Shown one piece after another: positions 1-5,139 of a stretch of 5,139 nt of DNA. Each line of letters begins with the position of its first letter. The first letter of the stretch is position 1. The stretch spans positions 1 to 5,139 of the forward strand of contig JBDSTZ010000566.1 in the NCBI GenBank assembly GCA_039927975.1, read 5' to 3'. Below the pieces are notes generated by a model. It ran no database searches and was not told the DNA's origin. It worked only from the letters and a program-made list of their open reading frames with translations. This DNA comes from JBDSTZ01 sp039927975 (GTDB lineage: Bacteria > Pseudomonadota > Gammaproteobacteria > Burkholderiales > Burkholderiaceae_D). Position numbers and translations under genes: made by a program.

Positions 1-904
1 GGCTGGAGGGCTTGAGATCCTCAACCTTGATTTTCTCGATCTGCTTGGCGCGCGACGTGGCCTGGCGCGCCTTCGATTTGTTGGCGGCGAAACGGCGCAC
101 GAAGTCTTGCAGTTCGGCGACCTTTTCCTTCGCCTTGGCATTGTTGGCCAGTTGCTGGTTGCGCGCCTGGGTGGAGGCGAACATGTACTCGTCGTAATTG
201 CCCGGATAGATCTTCAGGGTGCCGTAATCCATGTCGGCCACGTGGGTGCACACCTGGTTGAGGAAGTGGCGATCGTGCGAAATGATCACCATGGTCGAGT
301 TGCGCTCGTTGAGCACATCTTCGAGCCAGCGGATGGTGTTGATGTCGAGGTTGTTGGTCGGCTCGTCGAGCAGCAGGATGTCCGGATTCGAGAACAGCGC
401 CTGGGCCAGCAGCACGCGCAGCTTCCAGCCCGGCGCCACCGCGCTCATCGGACCCTGGTGCTGGTCGATCGACACGCCCGCGCCCAGCAACAGTTCACCG
501 GCGCGCGCCTCGGCCGAGTAGCCATCGTATTCGGCAACCTTGCTTTCGAGTTCGGCCGCGTGCATGTAGTCGTCGTCGGTCGCCTCGGGATTGGCGTAGA
601 TCGCGTCGCGTTCGGTGATGGCGTTCCACAACTCGGTGTGGCCCATCATCACGACGTCGAGCACGCGCATGTCTTCGAACGCGAACTGGTCCTGGCGCAG
701 CTTGCCCAGACGCTCGTTCGGGTCGAGCATGACATTGCCGCCGGAGGGATCGAGGTCGCCGCCGAGAATTTTCATGAAGGTCGACTTGCCGCAGCCGTTG
801 GCGCCGATCAGGCCATAACGGTTGCCATCGCCGAACTTGACGGAGATGTTTTCAAACAGCGGCTTGGCGCCGAATTGCATTGTGATATTGGCTGTGGATA
901 GCAC
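1..904 (-). CDS. ybiT: YbiT-type ABC-F ATPase, N-terminal 301 residues (3' part outside window)
   Basis: Soluble ABC-F protein with tandem nucleotide-binding domains and no membrane segments. Family members bind the ribosomal E site and tune translation. The first ATPase domain is complete. It has Walker A GANGCGKST (about residues 34-42, Lys40), Walker B LLLDEPTNNLD (about 177-187, catalytic Glu181) and the switch His in ISHDRHF (His210). The helical linker that follows is rich in Lys, Arg and Gln (about 243-295). The second domain lies beyond base 1; E. coli YbiT, from memory, is about 530 aa. The ABC signature is degenerate (VAPGWKLR in place of LSGGE), as I recall for the first domain of E. 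coli YbiT. I chose the GTG at 904: residues VLSTANITMQF align without gaps to the remembered E. coli start MLVSSNVTMQF, and AAAGG at 916-912 sits 7 nt upstream. The in-frame ATG at 880 would delete the first beta strand. An 81-bp spacer separates it from the oxidoreductase gene. Family assignment is strong; the ribosomal role is inferred from the family. Confidence 0.93.
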   Translation of the reverse strand, partial: MLSTANITMQFGAKPLFENISVKFGDGNRYGLIGANGCGKSTFMKILGGDLDPSGGNVMLDPNERLGKLRQDQFAFEDMRVLDVVMMGHTELWNAITERDAIYANPEATDDDYMHAAELESKVAEYDGYSAEARAGELLLGAGVSIDQHQGPMSAVAPGWKLRVLLAQALFSNPDILLLDEPTNNLDINTIRWLEDVLNERNSTMVIISHDRHFLNQVCTHVADMDYGTLKIYPGNYDEYMFASTQARNQQLANNAKAKEKVAELQDFVRRFAANKSKARQATSRAKQIEKIKVEDLKPSS

Positions 905-911
905 GGAGAAA

Positions 912-916
912 CCTTT
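912..916 (-). promoter_or_regulatory. Shine-Dalgarno site for the ABC-F gene
   Basis: AAAGG on the minus strand lies 7 nt before the GTG at 904. It decides between that GTG and the ATG eight codons downstream, which has no comparable purine-rich site in front of it. Confidence 0.6.
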
Positions 917-944
917 AAAAGCAGAGATTTTTAATTAACCGGCT

Positions 945-953
945 ATTTTACCA
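945..953 (-). promoter_or_regulatory. Candidate extended -10 promoter for the ABC-F gene
   Basis: In the 81-bp spacer after the oxidoreductase stop, the minus strand reads TGG-TAAAAT. TAAAAT matches the sigma-70 -10 consensus at five of six positions and carries the TGn extension. No good -35 box is found 16-18 nt upstream, which is tolerated for extended -10 promoters. Transcription would start near 938, giving a leader of about 34 nt that contains the Shine-Dalgarno site. The spacer is clearly AT-richer than the flanking genes and includes a TTAATTAA palindrome at 931-938. This is prediction by eye only. Confidence 0.35.
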
Positions 954-985
954 TTGTTGCAGTGCGTCTCGGCCTTGGCATCGCC

Positions 986-2263
986 CTATTCGCGCATGCG
1001 GTCGCGCAGCTGATAGTACCAATATGTCAGTTGCGCGGCGGCCAGGCCGACCGGTCCGGCGGTCGGCGCCAGTCCCCAGCGTGCAAAGCGCGCCAGCGGC
1101 GCCGGGTTGCCGCAGATCGCCTCGGCCAGCACCTCGCCGGCGGCAGTGGTCGGCGCCACCCCGTGCCCGCCGAATCCCATGCCGTACCAGCTGCCGTCGG
1201 GCAGCTGTCCCAACTGCGGCATTTTGTGGCGCGCATAGCTCATCAGGCCGCTCCAGGCGTAGTCGATCTTCACGTCGGCCAGTTGCGGATACACCTTGAG
1301 CATGTCGCGCCGCAGCAGTTGCGCCAGCGCGCGCGGCGCACGTTCGCGCACGGCGATGCGGCCGCCCCACAGCAGCCTGGTGTCCGGCAATGGCCGGTAA
1401 TAGTCGAAGGCGAATCGGGTGTCGTACACGGCAGCGCCGGTGCGCAAATGCTGGCCGAGGCGCTCGCCAAGCGACTCGGTGACCATGACGTAGCTGGCGA
1501 TAGGCAGCATCGCGCCGGACAGGCGCGGCTGCAAACGCTTGAGGTAGCCGCCACAGCAGAGCAACAATTGACGCGCCCTGACTTCGCCTTGCGCGCACTG
1601 CACGCGCCAGCGCTTGCCGTGCCGACCGATGCGCAACGCGCCCGACTGCTCGTACAGCCGCACGCCACCGGCTTGCAAGGCCCGCGCCAGTCCCTGCGCG
1701 TATTTCAACGGATGAAAATGAAATCCGTCAGGTTCCACCAGCGCGCCCGAGTAGCGCCGCGTGGCAAGGCGCCGTTCGACCTCGCTGCGGTCGAGCAACG
1801 GCCATTCGACCCCCATCTGCTCGCGCATGAAGGCTTGCTGACGCAGCAGGATGCGTTCATCGTTGAACCAGTTGGCCAGCAGCACGCCCTGCTCGCCCGC
1901 GTCGCACGCGATGCCGTAGCGCCCGATTCGCTGGCGGATATGCGCAACCGCGTCGCGCGTGAGCTGATAGGCGGCGCGTGCCTCGGTGGCGCCAAGCGCG
2001 GCCACGAGGCCGGGTTCGCCCAGCGAAAAGCCGCCGAACACGAAGCCGCCGTTGCGTCCGGAGGCGCCGTGGCCGATCCGTTCGGCATCAAGTACGACAA
2101 TATCGCGCTGGCCGCGTTCCATCAATGAGGCGGCGGTGGCGAGGCCGGCAAAACCGGCGCCGACGATGCACAGTTCGGCATCGATGTCGCCCTGCAAGTG
2201 GGAATATGGCTGGCCCGCCGAGGTCGCCCGGTAATAATGCTCACCGGGCGTATGCTCAGGCAT
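986..2263 (-). CDS. FAD-dependent amine/amino-acid oxidoreductase, PuuB/OrdL-like (DAO family)
   Basis: Predicted cytoplasmic flavoenzyme of the D-amino-acid oxidase (DAO) superfamily. Members oxidise a C-N bond, yielding an imine or aldehyde and reduced FAD. At 425 aa it nearly equals E. coli PuuB (gamma-glutamylputrescine oxidase, about 426 aa). It resembles PuuB throughout: an N-terminal tail before the Rossmann motif, then GAGFAG (Gly35, Gly37, Gly40), Asp59 ending the second strand to bind the FAD ribose, GASGRNGG (66-73), YSGALVEPDG and HPLKYAQGLARAL mid-protein, VKIDYAWSG, and flavin-contacting GFGGHGVAPT near 363-372. It ends like PuuB with YYQLRDR. The ATG overlaps the ldcA stop by 8 nt (ATGCCTGA) and has no clear Shine-Dalgarno site, so translation probably depends on re-initiation after ldcA. 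The other putrescine-pathway genes (puuA, puuC, puuD) are absent here, so the substrate is uncertain. A D-amino acid, a gamma-glutamyl amine or another secondary amine are all possible. Family call is confident; exact substrate is not. Confidence 0.87.
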   Translation of the reverse strand: MPEHTPGEHYYRATSAGQPYSHLQGDIDAELCIVGAGFAGLATAASLMERGQRDIVVLDAERIGHGASGRNGGFVFGGFSLGEPGLVAALGATEARAAYQLTRDAVAHIRQRIGRYGIACDAGEQGVLLANWFNDERILLRQQAFMREQMGVEWPLLDRSEVERRLATRRYSGALVEPDGFHFHPLKYAQGLARALQAGGVRLYEQSGALRIGRHGKRWRVQCAQGEVRARQLLLCCGGYLKRLQPRLSGAMLPIASYVMVTESLGERLGQHLRTGAAVYDTRFAFDYYRPLPDTRLLWGGRIAVRERAPRALAQLLRRDMLKVYPQLADVKIDYAWSGLMSYARHKMPQLGQLPDGSWYGMGFGGHGVAPTTAAGEVLAEAICGNPAPLARFARWGLAPTAGPVGLAAAQLTYWYYQLRDRMRE

Positions 2264-3176
2264 GGCGAACGGTTGGATAGTCGCTGAGCGTCAATGCAAA
2301 GCCGGCTGCATCCGACACCAGCCGCGCCTGGGCGCCGAAGGGAATCGTCACGCGCTTGCGGCCATGGCCGAATTGCAGGCCGGTGAGCACCGGCAGAGGC
2401 AATGTCGCGCGCACGTAGGCGAGCATGGCGTCGAAGTCATAGCCATTGTCCAGGGCGCCAAGCTTGTAATTTGAAAAGTCGCCCAGAATCACGGCTTGTT
2501 GCCGCGCCAGCACGCCGGCCTGCATCAGTTGCAGCAGCATGCGTTCGACCCGGTAAGGATGCTCGTTGACATCCTCGATGAAGAGAATCCCCTTGTCGAT
2601 CTGCGGAAAATAGTCGGTGCCGAGCAGGGACACCAGCATCGAGAGGTTGCCGCCCCAGATCGTGCCCGCCACATCGACGACCGGATTGCCTGCCGCCGTC
2701 TCGGTGATGGTGTGGGTGGGACCGGCCAGGCAATGCCAGAAATTGTCGAGCGTGAAATCGACCAGCTCCGCTGGGCCGAAATCGACGGCGAACATGGGGC
2801 CCGCATAGCTGATCGCCGCGGTGCTCGCGTACAAGCCCATGTGCAAGGCGGTCATGTCGCTGAAACCGACAAAGATTTTGCCGCTGCCCGCGAGTGCGGC
2901 GAAATCGAGATGCGGCAAGAGGCGCGTGAGACCGTACGAACCGCGCAGCGCCATGACAACCTGCACATCGGGGTCGGCGGCCGCCGCATTCAACTGGCGC
3001 AAGCGCACTTCGTCGGCGCCGCCAAACCGCTGGAAGCGCTGACTGTCGTCGTAATAATTGCGGATCAGATAGCCCTGTTGTTCCAGCCGGGCGATACCGG
3101 CCTCGACGGCCGATTGATCCGGCGCGAAGGCGCCGGCGGGAGCGACGATGGCAATCCCGATCTGTGGAGTGTTCAC
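2256..3176 (-). CDS. ldcA: Muramoyltetrapeptide LD-carboxypeptidase (peptidase family S66)
   Basis: Cytoplasmic serine peptidase that removes the terminal D-Ala from murein tetrapeptides taken up during cell-wall recycling, so the tripeptide can be re-used. The 306-aa length matches E. coli LdcA (about 304). No signal peptide is visible: the N-terminus is the first beta strand, ending in VAPAG. S66 landmarks appear in order: RGSYGLTRLL (78-87), the nucleophile elbow GFSDMTA (Ser106), SYAGPM (123-128), GTIWGGNLSML (171-181), IEDVNEHPYRVERMLLQL (200-217; the catalytic Glu is Glu201 or Glu205) and LQFGHG with catalytic His271. All three triad positions are therefore filled. The start is GTG at 3176, and its GTGA overlaps the hydrolase stop by 4 nt. 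The stop lies 8 nt inside the oxidoreductase gene. No strong Shine-Dalgarno is visible, consistent with coupling to the gene upstream. The related MccF peptidases, which give microcin C7 immunity, share the fold. LdcA is preferred on its close end-to-end similarity to the E. coli enzyme. Confidence 0.93.
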   Translation of the reverse strand: MNTPQIGIAIVAPAGAFAPDQSAVEAGIARLEQQGYLIRNYYDDSQRFQRFGGADEVRLRQLNAAAADPDVQVVMALRGSYGLTRLLPHLDFAALAGSGKIFVGFSDMTALHMGLYASTAAISYAGPMFAVDFGPAELVDFTLDNFWHCLAGPTHTITETAAGNPVVDVAGTIWGGNLSMLVSLLGTDYFPQIDKGILFIEDVNEHPYRVERMLLQLMQAGVLARQQAVILGDFSNYKLGALDNGYDFDAMLAYVRATLPLPVLTGLQFGHGRKRVTIPFGAQARLVSDAAGFALTLSDYPTVRHA

Positions 3177-4099
3177 TGTTTTTCGAATAATCGCGGTGTG
3201 GGGTCTGGCATCATCTTACCTTGCGCGTTAGCGTCGATCAAGGCGATCAGGCGCTCGATCAGTTGCGCCGGCAAATCGCGCCCCATGCCTTCGATCACTT
3301 CGAGACGGGCGTTCGGAATCTGGTTCGCGGTATCGGCGCCGCAGGCGAGCGGAATCAAGGGATCGGCCGCGCCGTGAATCACCAGGCTCGGCGCCTGGAT
3401 AGTCTGCAGCAGCTTGCTGCGGTCGCCAGACGCGGCGATCGCCTGGATCTGGCGCGCCACGCCGGCCGGGCACACATTGCGCGCCAGCGCGGCGGCTACC
3501 CGCTGACGCAAATGGACGTCGGAGGTCGGGTAGGACGGACTGCCGATGACCCGCCAGACCCCGGCGGCATGGGCGAGAACGCTGTCGATATTGCCCGGCT
3601 TGGCTGGACGGCTCATCAGTGCGGCGCGCGCCTCGCGGGTCGGCCCCGGCAAGCCGCGCCGTCCACTGCTCGACATGATCGACGTCAAGCTCAGCACCCG
3701 GCGAGGATGCTTCGCCGCCACGATCTGCGCGATCATGCCGCCCATCGACACGCCCACCAGGTGGGCCCGGGCGATGCCGAGCGCGTTGAGCACGCCCAGC
3801 GCGTCGGTCGCCATGTCGTCGAGGGAGTACGGACTGTGGATCGGCAGTCGCAACACGGACTTGAGCCAGGTCCAGGCCAGGTTCGGCTTGCCGGCGCGGG
3901 CGAATTTGGTCGACAGGCCGCTGTCGCGGTTATCGAAACGGATCACGTAATAGCCAAGGTCGACCAGGCCCTCGACCAGGTCCTTGGGCCAGGCGATCAG
4001 TTGCATGCCGAGGCCCATCAGCAGCAACATGGGCGCCCCCTTGGGATCGCCCGCCGTTTCGTACGCGATTGAAATTCCGTTGGTCGACAAGAGAGGCAT
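3173..4099 (-). CDS. Alpha/beta hydrolase with Arg at the catalytic His position
   Basis: Alpha/beta-hydrolase-fold protein of 308 aa, cytoplasmic, with no signal peptide; substrate unknown. Numbering from the ATG at 4099, the fold landmarks are LLLMGLGMQLIAWP (oxyanion-hole loop, about 25-38), FDNRDSGLS (about 55-63), nucleophile elbow GVSMGG (Ser118), a cap region rich in Arg, Ala and Pro, and VIHGAADPLIP (acid Asp246). The final motif reads EGMGRDLP, where I would expect EGMGHDLP in relatives. The catalytic His is thus Arg274 (codon CGC at 3280-3278), and no His follows Asp246. The enzyme may be inactive, altered, or the base a sequencing error. The frame also opens two codons earlier at GTG 4105. 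I prefer the ATG because relatives I recall begin MPxLxxNG and a GGTG lies 5 nt before it. The gene starts the hydrolase-ldcA-oxidase cluster, and its TGA overlaps the ldcA GTG (GTGA). Upstream relatives such as proline iminopeptidases, esterases and lactonases share the fold, so I give no specific function. Confidence 0.9.
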   Translation of the reverse strand: MPLLSTNGISIAYETAGDPKGAPMLLLMGLGMQLIAWPKDLVEGLVDLGYYVIRFDNRDSGLSTKFARAGKPNLAWTWLKSVLRLPIHSPYSLDDMATDALGVLNALGIARAHLVGVSMGGMIAQIVAAKHPRRVLSLTSIMSSSGRRGLPGPTREARAALMSRPAKPGNIDSVLAHAAGVWRVIGSPSYPTSDVHLRQRVAAALARNVCPAGVARQIQAIAASGDRSKLLQTIQAPSLVIHGAADPLIPLACGADTANQIPNARLEVIEGMGRDLPAQLIERLIALIDANAQGKMMPDPTPRLFEKQ

Positions 4100-4117
4100 G
4101 GTCACACCGCTGCGGTC

Positions 4118-4146
4118 AATAAAGACCGTGAGGAAATGAATGGCAA
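4118..4146 (-). promoter_or_regulatory. Candidate sigma-70 promoter for the hydrolase-ldcA-oxidoreductase cluster
   Basis: On the minus strand TTGCCA (4146-4141, five of six to the -35 consensus) is followed after exactly 17 nt by TTTATT (4123-4118, four of six to the -10 consensus). Transcription would begin near 4111, only about 11 nt before the preferred ATG at 4099, so the leader would be very short. It sits in the only sizeable gap between tadA and the next three genes, which is where a promoter for that cluster would be expected. Prediction by eye only. Confidence 0.35.
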
Positions 4147-4173
4147 GGGAGGCTACACCGGGACGGCCAGCCC

Positions 4174-4189
4174 ATGGTCAGCATACCAT
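4174..4189. repeat. Short inverted repeat ATGGT-N6-ACCAT in the tadA-hydrolase spacer
   Basis: Perfect 5-bp arms at 4174-4178 and 4185-4189 with a 6-nt spacer. The repeat lies about 28 bp upstream of the candidate -35 box for the hydrolase gene. It could be half-sites of a dimeric regulator, but arms this short occur by chance, and no neighbouring regulator gene is visible. Confidence 0.25.
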
Positions 4190-4193
4190 TTTT

Positions 4194-4208
4194 GCGCCCG
4201 CGCGGCGC
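4194..4208 (-). other. GC-rich hairpin just after the tadA stop, without a U-tract
   Basis: On the minus strand GCGCC-GCGCG-GGCGC forms a 5-bp all-GC stem with a 5-nt loop, starting 18 nt after the last base of the tadA stop codon. In the transcript it is followed by A residues, not U, so it does not fit an intrinsic terminator. It could be an mRNA 3'-end stabiliser, a pause site or a chance GC-rich palindrome. The same palindrome read on the plus strand is also not followed by a T-run. Confidence 0.3.
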
Positions 4209-4226
4209 TTGGGGCTGTGCGGTGCG

Positions 4227-4832
4227 CTAGTCGGAAAGCGGGTCCGGCGCGGCGTCGGCGAGCGGGGCGCCTCGCAGGTCGACAATCGCGCCGCCGCCCT
4301 GCTGGACGAGCGCTGCAATGAGCGGGTGGACGACCGGCGTGACGATCGCTTCGATGACCGGTTCCGGCGCCAGTTTGCGGGCCGCGAGGCGCCGCTCGGC
4401 GAAGAAACGTTTGAGCATGGCGCCGGTCTCGTCGGCCAGCACGCCACCCTGCAGGGCCGTGTGGTGATTGAGGCTGGTCTCGGCGAACAGGTTGAGCACC
4501 GATCCGCAGGCGCCAGTCTTTGGATCGCTGGCGCCAAACACCACCCGCGCCAGACGCGCATGCATCATGGCGCCGGAGCACATGACGCACGGTTCAAGGG
4601 TGACGAACAATTCGCAGCCGGGCAAACGGTAGTTACCCAGCTTGGCGGCCGCCGCGCGCAGGGCGACGATCTCGGCGTGGGCGGTCGGGTCGTGGCCGCC
4701 GATCGGTTGATTGAATCCCGCGGCGATCAGCTCGCCGTCGCGCACCACCACCGCGCCGACCGGCACCTCGCCCCGGTCCCATGCATGCTGGGCCTGCTCA
4801 AGCGCCAGCCGCATGTAGTCCTGGTCAGGCAT
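4227..4832 (-). CDS. tadA: tRNA adenosine(34) deaminase TadA with C-terminal extension
   Basis: Zinc-dependent deaminase that converts A34 to inosine in the ACG anticodon of tRNA-Arg, letting one tRNA read three Arg codons. It works in the cytoplasm, normally as a homodimer, and is essential in E. coli. The deaminase fold is complete: EVPVGAVVV (22-30), the N-rich substrate loop GFNQPIGGHDPT (39-50), HAE with zinc ligand His52 and proton-shuttle Glu54, and TLEPCVMCSGAM with zinc ligands Cys82 and Cys85. ARLARVVFGASDPKTGACGS, LNHH and GGVLADE follow, all TadA-specific. The start is ATG 4832, which puts the first helix (DYMRLALEQA) where E. coli TadA has it. The frame stays open for another 23 codons upstream, but those encode an unlikely Cys/Trp-rich stretch that only reads the queD-like gene out of frame. 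At 201 aa it exceeds E. coli TadA (about 167) because of a tail at about 149-201. The ATG overlaps the upstream stop by 8 nt (ATGCCTGA), implying translational coupling. Confidence 0.96.
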   Translation of the reverse strand: MPDQDYMRLALEQAQHAWDRGEVPVGAVVVRDGELIAAGFNQPIGGHDPTAHAEIVALRAAAAKLGNYRLPGCELFVTLEPCVMCSGAMMHARLARVVFGASDPKTGACGSVLNLFAETSLNHHTALQGGVLADETGAMLKRFFAERRLAARKLAPEPVIEAIVTPVVHPLIAALVQQGGGAIVDLRGAPLADAAPDPLSD

Positions 4833-5139
4833 CGGTGATTTCAGCCCAGCAGTTAGGGGTTTCGTGCAGCACCAGCTTGTGCAGGTGCAGCCCGGTGCCA
4901 AAGCGATCGGTGTAGGCCGCCTTGAGAATGTCGAAGGCGATCTGGGCCAGGTTTTCCACCGTGGGAATGCGGTCGATCACCACCGTCTTGTGACCCGGCA
5001 GGCTGGCGAGAAAATCGCGCACCTTGTCGTCCTTCTCGTAGACCAGGAAGGCGTGATCCCAGACATCGACCAGGTGCTCCTTGGCAAGCGACTTGATGTC
5101 GGAAAAATCCATGATCATGCCGTTGTCGGAATTGCCCTC
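4825..5139 (-). CDS. queD: QueD-like 6-carboxytetrahydropterin synthase, C-terminal 104 residues (5' part outside window)
   Basis: Member of the 6-pyruvoyltetrahydropterin synthase/QueD family. QueD turns dihydroneopterin triphosphate into 6-carboxytetrahydropterin, an early step to preQ0/preQ1 and queuosine, in the cytoplasm. The visible part opens with EGNSDNGMIMDFSDIK, the family's NG-M-x-x-DF segment after the second strand. It continues with WDHAFL (Asp at 5058-5056, His at 5055-5053; the equivalent of E. coli LDHHYLN), PTVENLAQIAF, and a final strand KLVLHETPNCWAEI, whose Glu (4863-4861) matches the pterin-anchoring Glu. The zinc-binding His residues and the catalytic Cys lie beyond base 5139 and cannot be checked. 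The first in-frame ATG (5118) is internal: the frame is open to the window edge and the preceding residues fit the family. Between DHAFL and PTVENLA there are about 20 more residues than in E. coli QueD. The stop lies inside the tadA start. A PTPS-like paralogue with another pterin product cannot be excluded. Confidence 0.86.
   Translation of the reverse strand, partial: EGNSDNGMIMDFSDIKSLAKEHLVDVWDHAFLVYEKDDKVRDFLASLPGHKTVVIDRIPTVENLAQIAFDILKAAYTDRFGTGLHLHKLVLHETPNCWAEITDA

Noticed and set aside
154..156. Degenerate ABC signature (PGWK for SGGE, true position about 431-445) as possible inactivation
   Set aside because: The same substitution is, to my recollection, found in the first domain of E. 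coli YbiT, while Walker A, Walker B and the switch His are all intact. It is a subfamily trait and not damage.
107..901. 264-codon plus-strand open frame opposite the ABC-F gene
   Set aside because: It lies wholly antisense to a conserved ATPase domain, and its His/Val/Gly-rich translation resembles no family. It is a shadow of GC-biased codons.
915..934. Hairpin TTAAAA/TTTTAA next to the Shine-Dalgarno of the ABC-F gene
   Set aside because: The stem is only six A-T pairs with an 8-nt loop. It is too weak to be a credible riboswitch or attenuator, and no terminator or ligand-binding architecture is visible.
905..985. Intrinsic terminator after the oxidoreductase gene
   Set aside because: No GC-rich stem followed by a run of T on the minus strand could be found in the spacer.
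962..2128. 388-codon open frame on the plus strand opposite the FAD oxidoreductase
   Set aside because: It is low-complexity, rich in Ala, Arg, Gln and His, with no family motif. It is the usual by-product of strong G/C third-position bias in the gene on the other strand, whose protein is clearly recognisable.
2496..4072. Plus-strand open frames of 293 and 283 codons (2496-3377 and 3221-4072) opposite ldcA and the hydrolase
   Set aside because: Both are antisense to well-supported genes, have Arg/Gln/His-rich composition without domains, and show no convincing ribosome-binding site.
4833..4901. Longer tadA start at 4901 (23 additional codons)
   Set aside because: These codons lie inside the queD-like gene in another frame, encode a Cys/Trp-rich stretch unlike any TadA N-terminus, and the ATG at 4832 fits the family start.
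5116..5118. ATG at 5118 as the true start of the queD-like gene
   Set aside because: The frame stays open to the window end, the preceding residues (EGNSDNG) fit the family, and starting here would remove the metal-binding half of the enzyme.

Overview
The window is a GC-rich stretch of bacterial chromosome. Six protein-coding genes all lie on the minus strand. Both outermost genes run off the window edges: the ABC-F gene lacks its 3' part at base 1, and the queD-like gene lacks its 5' part at base 5139. Strong G/C third-position bias, the protein sequences and the gene content suggest a betaproteobacterium, possibly Oxalobacteraceae (Massilia/Duganella/Janthinobacterium type). That placement is inference from memory, not from a search. 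I saw no RNA genes, insertion sequences, CRISPR arrays, attachment sites or origins. No stretch longer than about 130 bases lacks a gene.

In the direction of transcription (right to left) the layout is as follows. (1) A queD-like gene, 3' part only, is in the queuosine/7-deazaguanine pathway and overlaps (2) tadA, the tRNA adenosine-34 deaminase, by 8 nt. Both products serve modification of the tRNA wobble position. A spacer of about 127 bp follows, with a candidate promoter, a GC-rich hairpin and a short inverted repeat. Next come (3) an alpha/beta hydrolase, (4) an LdcA-type LD-carboxypeptidase (4-nt GTGA overlap) and (5) a PuuB/OrdL-like FAD-dependent amine/amino-acid oxidoreductase (8-nt ATGCCTGA overlap). 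These three are tightly packed and almost certainly co-transcribed and translationally coupled. An 81-bp AT-richer spacer with an extended -10-like box then precedes (6) a YbiT-type ABC-F ATPase that starts with GTG.

The region looks like ordinary housekeeping and accessory-metabolism chromosome, not a defence island or mobile element, and I find no convincing novel system. The points most worth a second look are four. The alpha/beta hydrolase has Arg where its catalytic His is expected. TadA carries a C-terminal extension of about 50 residues. A queD-tadA overlap physically couples two wobble-base-34 modification enzymes. The hydrolase-LdcA-oxidase cassette has an unknown joint purpose. No U-tract (intrinsic) terminator was found in either spacer, so read-through along the whole block is possible.
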